A stretch of 64,000 nt of DNA. It comes from Orychophragmus violaceus. Its lineage: Eukaryota > Streptophyta > Magnoliopsida > Brassicales > Brassicaceae. The position numbers were made by a program, and so were the translations under genes. The stretch covers positions 48,776,947 through 48,840,946 of the forward strand of contig CM058236.1 of assembly GCA_030180135.1 (NCBI GenBank), given 5' to 3'. The notes below the pieces were generated by a model. That model did not search any database. It was not told where the DNA came from and saw nothing but the letters and a program-made list of their open reading frames with translations. Positions 55,734-64,000 of this stretch are shown here, in pieces; within the stretch, counting starts at the first letter, position 1; the number at the start of each line of letters is the position of its first letter.

Positions 55734-58700
55734 TTACATCTTAAGATCTCTAATGCCCATAGCAGTAGTATGGAACTCATGCTTGGGCCTTGGGAGTGGC
55801 TTAGTCAGAGGATCAGCGACATTCTCGTCCGTCGGAACTCGGCTGATCTTCACATCACCTCTATTGACGATATCACGAATTAGGTGATATCTCCTCTCTA
55901 CGTGTTTGGACTTCTGGTGTGACCTGGGTTCTTTCGCCTGAGCAATGGCTCCATTGTTGTCACAAAATAAAGACACTGGCTCCAAGATACTAGGAACCAC
56001 ACCAAGTTCAGTCATGAACTTCTTGATCCAAACAGCTTCCTTTGCCGCTTCAGAAGCAGCAACATATTCAGCTTACGTTGTGGAATCAGCTACGGTATTC
56101 TGCTTAGAGCTCTTCCAGCTCACTGCACCGCCATTTAGACAGAAGACATATCCAGACTGTGATCGAAAATCGTCTCTGTCCGTCTGAAAACTCGCATCAG
56201 TGAATCCAATCACCACAAGTTCTTCACTTTCTCAATACACCAGGAAATTATCCTTAGTATGCCTCAAATACTTGAGAATATTCTTGACTGCTGTCCAGTG
56301 AACTTCACCTGGATCAGATTGGTATCTACTCGTCATGCTTAGCGCGTAAGCTACATCTGGACGAGTGCAGAGCATGGCATACATGATAGATCCTATTGCA
56401 GAAGCATAAGGAATCCTATCCATGCGCTCTCACTCAGCATGTGTCGCCGGACACTGCTTCTTGCTGAGACTAATGCCATGAGACATCGGTATGAAGCCCT
56501 TCTTGGAATCGTGCATCTTGAATCTGTGCAACACTTTATCAATATAAGTGTCCTGTCACAATCCAATCAGCCTATTCGCTCTATCTCTGTAGATCCTGAT
56601 TCCAAGGATGTAGGCGGCTTCTCTCATGTCTTTCATGGAAAAACAACTTCCAAGCCAAGTCTTAACAGACTGAAGCAACGGAACGTCATTACCGAGGAGG
56701 AGTATGTCATCGACATACAGTACAAGAAACACAATTCTGCTCCCATTAGTTTTCTTGTATACACATGGTTCTTCCTCGTTCTTGATGAAACCAAATTGTT
56801 TTACTGCTTCATCAAAACGAAGATTCCAACTCCGTGATGCTTGCTTCAATCCATAAATGGATTTATGAAGTTTGCATACCTTCCTAGCATTCTTAGGATC
56901 TACAAAACCTTCAGGCTGTGTCATATACACATCCTCTTCCAGAATACCATTCAGGAATGCGGTTTTGAAATCCATCTGCCAAATCTCATTGTCATAATGA
57001 GCGGCAGTTGCTAGAAGAATCCGAGTGGATTTCAGCATAGCGACTGGGGAATAGGTTTCATCATAGTCAATACCATGAATTTGCTTGAAACCTTTAGCCA
57101 CCAACCTCGCTTTGTAAATTTGCACATTGCCATCCACGTCAATCTTCTTTTTGAAGATCCATTTACACTCAATGGCTTTTGCACCATTAGGTAAATCGAC
57201 CAAGGACCATACTTGGTTTTCTGACATGGATCCCATTTCGGATTTAGAGGCTCCAAGCCACTTTTAGGAGTCCGGACCCATCATTGCTTCCGCGAAGTTT
57301 GCAGGTTCGTCACTATCAATGATCATCAGATCATTGGAATTGGTCACGAGAAATCCATAGTATCTCTCGGGTTCGTGACGGATCCTTCCGGATCTGCGAA
57401 CTTCAGGCTCCACAGGCGTGGGCTCCACAGAACTTTGTGGGTCCAACTGCTGCTCTTCCTCAGCAGGTTGAGCAGTCTCCTGTGCATCTCGAATTTCTTC
57501 AAGACGTACTTTACTCCCACTGTTTTTCTTAGAAAGAAAATCCCTCTCAAGAAAAGAACAGTCCCGAGAAACAAATACTTTGTTCTCAGATTGGTTGTAA
57601 AAGTAGTATGCCTTGGTTTCCCTAGGATAACCAACGAAGTAGCATTTATCTAATTTGAGTGCGAGCTTGTCAGAGATTAAACATTTGACATAAGCCTCAC
57701 AACCCCAAATCTTCAGGAAAGACAGACTAGGAATGTTCCCAGTCCACAATTCATGTGGTGTCTTTTCCACTGATTTAGATGGTACCCTATTTAGTGTAAA
57801 CGCAGACGTTTTAGAGCGTATCCCCAAAAGGATAATATAAGATTTGAATGACTCATCATAGACTGAACCATATCCAATAAGGTTCGATTCCTCCTTTCTG
57901 ACACTCCATTCCATTGGGGTGTTCCAGGAGGAGTGAGTTGTGAAACAATTCCACACTCGCTCAGATAGTCGTTGAACTCTTGACTCAAGTATTCTCCTCC
58001 GCGATCCGATCGCAGAACTTTGATACTTTTGCCAAGTTGGTTCTGTACTTCATTCTTGAATTCCTTGAATCTATCAAAGGATTCCGACTTTTGTCTCATC
58101 AAGTATACGTAGCCATACCTACTGAAGTCATCAGTAAAGGTGATGAAGTACTTGTAATTTCCTCTGGCAATAGTGCTCATCGGCCCACATACATCAGTAT
58201 GAACAAGGCCCAATAAGTCACTGACCCTTTCATTTGGTTTGTTGAAAGGGGCCCTAGCCATTTTGCCCATCAAGCAAGATTCGCATTTCTCACATGATTC
58301 AAAATCAAATGAGCCCAGAAGCCCATTTCGATGGAGTCTCTGGATGCGTTTCTCATTGATATGGCCCAAACGACAATGCCATAAGAAAGTCGGGTTTTCG
58401 TCATTTGACTTAAACCGCTTTGTATTTATGTTAAAGACAGGCATTTCTTGGTTTAAGACATATAACCCATTATCTAATGGGGCGCTACCATAAAATGTAC
58501 CATCACGATTAAAAGAACAAACTTTATTCTTAACTGCAAAATCAAAACCTTCCAAATCCAAAACGGAAACTGAAATTATGTTTTTGCTAATCGCAGGTAC
58601 AAAGTAGCAATTATTCAAAGCTAAAACCATGCCCGAAGGTAAAGACAAATCACAGGTGCCTACGGCCAGTGCAGCAACCTTAGCTCCATTCCCGACCCGT

Positions 58701-59698
58701 AGCTCCACTTGTCCTTTCTTCAGCGTCCTACTGTTTCTTAGTGCCTGCATATTAGTAAAAATATGAGCACCGCAGCCGGTATCCAATACCCACGAAGTAG
58801 GACTAGAAGACATAACATTAAGTTCGATAACATAAATACCTGAGTCAGACGCATCATACGTCTTCTTCAGCTTCTTGTAATCTTCCATGAACTTTTTGCA
58901 GTCTCTCTTCCAATGCCCTAACTGCTTGCAGTAGTTGCATTTGTCCTCAGGAGAAGGCCCAGATTTGGGCTTTGGCTTGGGCTTGTCCTGACTCTCAGTC
59001 TGGACAACTTGGGCCTTTCCCTTATCCTTCTTAGGTTTCTTAAACCTTTTACCCCCTTGTACCATCAGTACACTGGGAGTTGCCTTCTTGAGATTCGGCT
59101 CTGCTGTCTTCAGCATGCCGTGCAACTCAGTCAATGTCTTAGTCATGTTTTGCATGTTGTAGTTCATGATGAACTGATCAAAACACGACGGCAAAGACTG
59201 CAGAATCATGTCAGTGGCTAGCTCCTGGCTAATGGCACAATCCAGTTTCCCTAGGTTATCAATGTAACCCATCATTTTAAGGACATGAGGACTTACTGGA
59301 CTGTCCTTAGCCAGCTTGCAATCCATGAGAGATTAAACCGTCTGGTATCTCTCTGTGCGAGCTTGCTCCTGAAACAAAGCTTTCAGGCTGTTAATCATCT
59401 CAATGGGTGACATCACGTTCTCATATTGCTTCTGCAGCTCAGAGTTCATAGTCACCAACATTAGACAATTAACGTCTTTGACATCAGCAGAATGCTTATC
59501 CCAAGCATTCTTTTCTGTCTGCGGGGCATTGGAACGTGGCCTCTCGGGGAGAACTCTTTCAAGGACATATTCCTTGTTCTCCTGCCTGAGAACTATTCTC
59601 AGGTTCCGATACCATTCCAAGAAATTAGATCCATTTAACTTGTCCTTCTCAAGGACGGATCTTAGTGAGAAAGTGTTGATGTGAGTTGAGACAGACAT
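55734..59698 (-). pseudogene. Copia-4 gag-pol polyprotein, broken
   Basis: Gag starts MSVSTHINTFSLRSVLEKDK at 59698. A TAA after ARTERYQTV (near 59333) interrupts it, and the rest continues in the same frame through the zinc knuckle (CNYCKQLGHWKRDC), protease (VLDTGCGAHIF), HCRLGHI and integrase (HTDVCGPMS, TPQWNGVSERRNRTLLDM). A one-base loss near 57812 shifts the frame. A TAA after MMGPDS (near 57264), a TGA after ANRLIGL (near 56556) and a TAA in RNase H (56073-56075) follow. The RT keeps LVLYVDDILLLGND. It ends MGIRDLKM at 55734. Non-functional but much better preserved than Copia-3 pol. Confidence 0.9.
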
Positions 59699-60345
59699 AG
59701 CTGTAATTAAAAGAGGCAGAGGTTTTTAGTTATAATGCTCACGGAAATGAGTAATCTTATTTAATAAGAAAACTCGCATTGTATTCAAAAACTATGTTTC
59801 CTCAGATGAATACAATGAACCAAGATCCTCAGATCACCAAAATTTGAGTGGGCGACTCGCCATCATCCAAACTTTAGTTATCTAGGTAAGCAAATCATTG
59901 CTAATTGTACCCAGTACAACTCTTGGTCGTGGATGAGACAAACTATGTCTAATCCACTCTGATGTCTCTGGGCCTAGAACTTCTGATAGCCCAGTCAAGT
60001 AAACCAATCTCTTTCTGTCTTGTGATCATTGACAGTCGCACTGCAAGTCTATCAATGATCACCTGCCTTACTCATGTTGCTGTGGATACCAAGGACTCCA
60101 AGGCTATCCAACAACGAAACGAGTCTTGACAGTAGACAAGATCGGGCAAGTCATCAAGATTACTTGATATTTAGTTGAGGAAAGGAACTATTTAATCTTA
60201 ATGTATATCCAATATACATCCAAGAAGTTATTAAATTAATTAAAACATTCAGTTTTATTAAGTTTAGGTTCATGTAGAACTTTAGGATTAAATTTGGTCT
60301 GGTATCTACAAATTTGAGGTCCAACCTTCAAGTTTGCGATTGGTG

Positions 60346-60695
60346 TGTCGATCGACGCCAACCATTTGCATCGGTCGACACAACCCAATTTAAACCGGTC
60401 TTCGATAACCGGTCAAACCGGATCGAATTTCTTTAACCGATTCAATCTAAGTGAACCGGTCCGGTTTAACGGTCCATATCGATCGTCACACAGCTCTGTG
60501 TCGATCGACATTACCAAACATAACCAAATTGGTTAATTAAAATTAACCGAGCGAGATAACCGGTTCAATCCAATTGAACCGATCTATCCATTCGCATAGT
60601 CTGTGTTCGACCGACACACCCAGTGTATCGACCGACACAGAGCGATCTCCAAGACCGAGTGAGCGTTTTCGCGGTGTGTCGACCGACACAAGATT
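60346..60695. repeat. TCGATCGA palindrome pairs in Copia-4 leader
   Basis: Pairs or single copies at about 60346-60385, 60478-60512, 60604-60645 and 60676-60692, at positions equivalent to those in the Copia-1 leader. Confidence 0.8.
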
Positions 60696-60697
60696 AG

Positions 60698-61709
60698 GAT
60701 GAGTAGATGCAAAGCACCGGAGATATGTCTCCAGACAGCGGTTTAAAACTTCGGTTTGGCCATCAGATTGGGGATGGAAAGCAGTGTTGAACCTCAGCCT
60801 TGTTTCAGCGACCCTAAAACATTCTTTCCAAAACCCACTAAGAAAAATCTTATCCCTATCAGAGATAATTGATCTAGGAAATCCATGTAATCGAATTATC
60901 TCTGAAGTGAATTTGTTGGTCATGTCTGAAGCATTAAACGGATGTTTCATGCCTATGAAATGGGCATACTTGCTTAGACGATCAACAACCACAAAGATTA
61001 CATTGTGTCCTCTTGACAAGGGCAATCCTTCAATGAAATCCATTGATATGTCCTCCCATATCTTTGAAGGCAGAGCAATAGGTTGCAATAACCCAACATG
61101 TGAAAGATTTGAAGATTTCTGAGTGTGACAAACAGTGCATGCAGCAACATATTCCCGTACTGTTTTTCTCATTTTAGACCAATGGAACAAAGTCTGAATC
61201 CTTTGCAAGGTACGCAGAACCCCTGAGTGGCCGCCTACCAAGCTATTATGATTCTCATGAAGAATCACTGGTATATGTTTTGACTTGGAAGGTATAACCA
61301 ATCTGTTTTTGTAAAACAGTTTGTTATCAACCACCGTATACCCTGGTTTCACCTGCTCTGATCTTCCCAGCTTATACAAGATGTTATTGATCTCAGCATC
61401 TTCATCAATTTCCTTGTATAAGTCTTGCATTTTGAGATTAGACGGCTTAGTGAGGGATAATAATGAGTGTGTATTAAGCTGCATTGCTGAGTGATGAATC
61501 CGTGACAACCCATCCGCAACTTTATTTTCACTGCCCACCTTATACTCAATATCAAATTCATATGTCAAAATCCTTGTAAGCCATCGGTGATAATCCAAAG
61601 TTATTTCTCGTTGCTCCAACAAGTACTTCAAGCTTTGTTGATCCGTTCTTACTACAAACCTCCTGCCAAGTAAATAAAGGCGCCATTTTTGAATGGAGAA
61701 GACAATGGC
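60698..61709 (-). pseudogene. Ty3/gypsy pol fragment (RNase H to integrase)
   Basis: The minus strand encodes the end of the RNase H domain (IVFSIQKWRLYLLGRRF, RTDQQSLKYLLEQ, KVADGLSRI), the integrase zinc finger (HENHNSLVGGHSG.. with CTVCHTQK), and part of the integrase core (DISMDFIEGLPLSRGHN, FNTAFHPQSDGQTEVLNRCL). The frame is open throughout. Both ends are abrupt: at 60697/60698 it fuses to the Copia-4 leader, giving one 404-codon chimeric frame (60543-61757), and at 61709/61710 it meets an LTR. N-terminal pol and the C-terminal integrase end are missing. Confidence 0.85.
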
Positions 61710-62396
61710 TGTGATACCCCGTATCAAAAATACGGTCAACGGGCAGCAGAAAATCAACCAGGGGTAAAATTATCATTTTACCTAAGTCAGGGGTAAAATG
61801 GTAATTTTACCAAAGTTCGAGACGGAAGCCGAGACGGGCCGAATATTCTTATATTTTAATATAAAGAATGTTCACAAGACCAGAATTGGAGGAATCGGAT
61901 CGGAAACGCGTTCTACGGCTTGTCGGGATGGAAACCGACAAAACCGAAGAAACTTCGAAAATTCATAACCGGAGCTACGTAAGCCCGAACGGAGTGATTC
62001 AAAATGCTAAATTCATCAAAAAGCATGAAGAATCTTATTGTAGAGGTTTGGAGATTTATGGAATCATCCCGAGCCGTTTTAAAATATTAAACCCAAAAAC
62101 CGTCAAACCGAGTATTAGAAAGGAAGGGGGATTAAAAGGTGATTAGGGAGGATTAAGAGGAGTTTTTGGGTAAAAAAAACACCTAGAGAGACACCTGTCT
62201 TCTCCCTGAGGCGCCACCTTGCTTTGGTGGAGTGCATGCATGGTTTAATTCATTTAATCTCATGCATGCAAAGGGGTCTTGTCCATTGAATTCTTTCTCA
62301 CCAAACACTCCACTCTCTCAAGCTCTCTCTCGATCTCTCCTCTCTCTACCACTCAAGAACATGCAAACCTTTTTCCAGATTCTACCAGATTCGGAA
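61710..62396 (+). repeat. Gypsy-type LTR, right end cut by Copia-5
   Basis: Begins TGTGATACCCCGTATC, a start common to chromovirus-like Ty3/gypsy LTRs in plants. It contains a likely TATA-like region (TTTTAATATAAAG near 61855) and ends at the Copia-5 LTR border without a CA end. The family is inferred from the start motif only. Confidence 0.55.
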
Positions 62397-63129
62397 TGTT
62401 GGAACTTCGAGCCAATTCTACCAGATTCGGAATTGCTGTCAGGTTCCAGATAGCCTAGGATCTAGGGTCTAGTTAATTGAATCAAGGATCTGATCTCTGT
62501 TTACCTGGAGATTGGCAGCGGAAGATGGTCAGATAAACGAGATCTGTGAAGCGCCTCAGATGCTGCGCCTCTACTTCAGTCCACACGCACACAAGCTGGA
62601 ATCCGCCGGGATGCTAGTACCGGGGCTCGGATCTCCTGGGAACTGAGTTCTTCGAGGTTTCTGTGTTTTCTCTCTGAGAAAACACTGTCTGGGCGGCGCT
62701 CATCCCCTTTAGGTCGAATGTATAAAATCACTTATATACAGACCTCGACATAAACCGAAACTTCAGTCTCGGTTTCGGCCTTGTGTCGACCGACACACTT
62801 AGTGGTGTCGATCGACACACGTCTTGTGTCGACCGACGCACCCAATGGTGTCGATCGACACACCTCATTAAAACTCATATTCGATGTGTATCCAATACAC
62901 ATCGACCAGACCATATGCCAATGATCAATCCCATACGAACTATGTCCAACTTGCTTAGGTGTGTGACCCTGTAGGTTCACACGATACTGGAAATGAGTTA
63001 CAACTCATTTGTCATAAGCGGTTTCTAGCAAAACATTATGACTACCCAGTATCATATGAATTGTCCGATCTCGACAATACAACTATCTCTAGAGTGAGTA
63101 CAACGTGATTTCAGGACATAATCCCAACA
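62397..63129 (-). repeat. Copia-5 3' LTR (733 bp)
   Basis: Nearly identical to the solo LTR at 48154-48893. It is followed on its inner side by the minus-strand polypurine tract AAGTGGGAGAT, so it is the 3' LTR of a minus-oriented element extending past 64000. Confidence 0.93.
62784..62866. repeat. TCGATCGA palindrome array in Copia-5 LTR, 4 units
   Basis: TGTCGA at 62784, 62806, 62827 and 62849: spacing 22, 21, 22, identical to the solo LTR. Confidence 0.9.
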
Positions 63130-64000
63130 ATCTCCCACTTGTACTGGAATCACCTATTCCTATAATCCCTTCGTCGCTATATCTCGATATGGCATAAGGC
63201 AAGAGACTGTGTCATCCTTATTATAGCCAACATCATGTTCATCGAATTCCTGATCTATACTGATAAAACAAACGACTGACAATCACCTCGTTTGAGCACG
63301 GCCATGCATTTTCTCAGTATCAAATCTTCGATGGGCCCTGAGATATTTATCTCCCGTTCTAGGAGGGACAAATCCCATCTTGTTCCATCCCTGTTTCTAC
63401 ACATACTTCATGATACGCCTAAGCAATGCCGTTATAGCCGCCAGTTACGGAACGACGTTTGACAAGGTCAAAACGCACCAATTCATATGCTAGAAAGCAT
63501 GATGAACTCAGGTCTAAGGACTATACTCTATAGTCGTAATGAGAACCTCCCATGACACTGATATAACTATCCTGTGGAGTTCTCATTAAGCGGGTCATGT
63601 CCGATCATATGTTCACCAACATATATCTATGTGACTGACTGTGATAATCATATCATTGACTCCATGAAACTTAGTCCAGCAGTCACCTCACATACTAGTC
63701 TCGCGCGGTTATTGGTGCCCCACTTCAATAACCTCGACTAGGGACAATCATAATTTATGTCATCTTTTACTTATAGGGTTTCATGATCAAGTCCTCAACT
63801 TGATGACCTATATGATGACCATAAAGTACTTTGGGACTATTACTTAATTATCCAATAATTAAATAATACCGATGTCAGTTTGACTTACATAAACACTACC
63901 ATAGCATGTCTATGTAAAGATTACAACATAACTAGAATTACTCCCACTAGAATCAAGATCATCTCTTCAGATATCTTATACCTACAGCAACAGAATAAAT
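63130..64000 (-). mobile_element. Copia-5 3' internal non-coding region (continues off window)
   Basis: Homologous to 54905-55733 in Copia-4 and 20216-21045 in Copia-1, the non-coding region between pol and the 3' LTR. The window ends about where the pol stop codon would be. Confidence 0.8.

Larger units (their letters stand above)
54264..60697 (-). mobile_element. Copia-4: Ty1/copia element, 5' truncated
   Basis: Same family as Copia-1. 3' LTR at 54264-54904 (TGTAGGATCG..AATCCCAACA) with polypurine tract AAGTGGGAGAT beside it, then 3' non-coding, pol, gag and about 1 kb of leader. At 60697 the leader stops abruptly at a Ty3/gypsy fragment; the remaining leader, primer binding site and 5' LTR are absent. 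Confidence 0.9.

Noticed and set aside
62783..62974. Short frames rich in VDRHT/SVDT peptides in LTRs
   Set aside because: Produced by the TCGATCGA arrays; the same frames recur in the solo LTR at 48547-48738 and have no coding support.

Overview
The window is nuclear plant DNA, most likely from a member of the Brassicaceae. Two intron-rich host genes next to each other, the TFIIH subunit TFB2 and the expansin-like gene EXLB1, match an Arabidopsis thaliana chromosome 4 gene order that I recall as At4g17020-At4g17030. All splice sites and reading frames below were worked out by eye; no database was searched.

Layout. 1-1911: 3' part of a hAT DNA transposon, with a frameshifted transposase, subterminal CCGAA repeats and the right terminal inverted repeat. 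1912-16500: the host gene island. It holds a small coiled-coil protein gene (+, 3548-4595), TFB2 (-, 4994-7773, 15 exons) and EXLB1 (-, 8348-16234, 4 exons). EXLB1 intron 2 is about 6.7 kb because it contains two nested Helitrons (9043-15353 and 9467-12434) and a small Harbinger-type MITE. The Helitrons carry decayed exon-intron fragments of three unrelated host genes: myosin VIII, an ubiquilin (DSK2-type) and an ERD2-type KDEL receptor.

16522-42748: a large Helitron with two RPA70-like genes. A minus-strand Ty1/copia element (Copia-1, 19852-39452) is inserted in it. Copia-1 contains a second copia (Copia-3, 21923-29209, in its pol) and a plus-strand LARD-like LTR element (33993-39154, in its 5' LTR). 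Target site duplications support both nestings. 42997-45500: a short non-autonomous Helitron, a tRNA-derived SINE and a 497-bp hAT-type MITE with a perfect 8-bp duplication.

45717-54263: an LTR-gag-LTR-gag-LTR array of a gag-only family, with a solo copia LTR splitting the first gag. 54264-60697: another minus-strand copia (Copia-4), truncated at its 5' end and joined to a Ty3/gypsy pol fragment (60698-61709), followed by a gypsy-type LTR (61710-62396) and the 3' LTR end of a further copia (Copia-5) that runs off the window.

Most unexplained signal: a palindrome family, TGTGTCGATCGACACA and close variants, in pairs or arrays spaced 21-22 bp. It occurs in the LTRs and leaders of the copia elements and also in the LTRs and the ORF of the unrelated LARD-like element, but I did not see it in host genes or Helitrons. 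The LARD-like element itself inserted inside one copy of the motif. Other notable points are an in-frame TAA at the same RNase H codon in all three readable copia copies, and a copia with 4 differences in 683 LTR bases around a heavily decayed pol.
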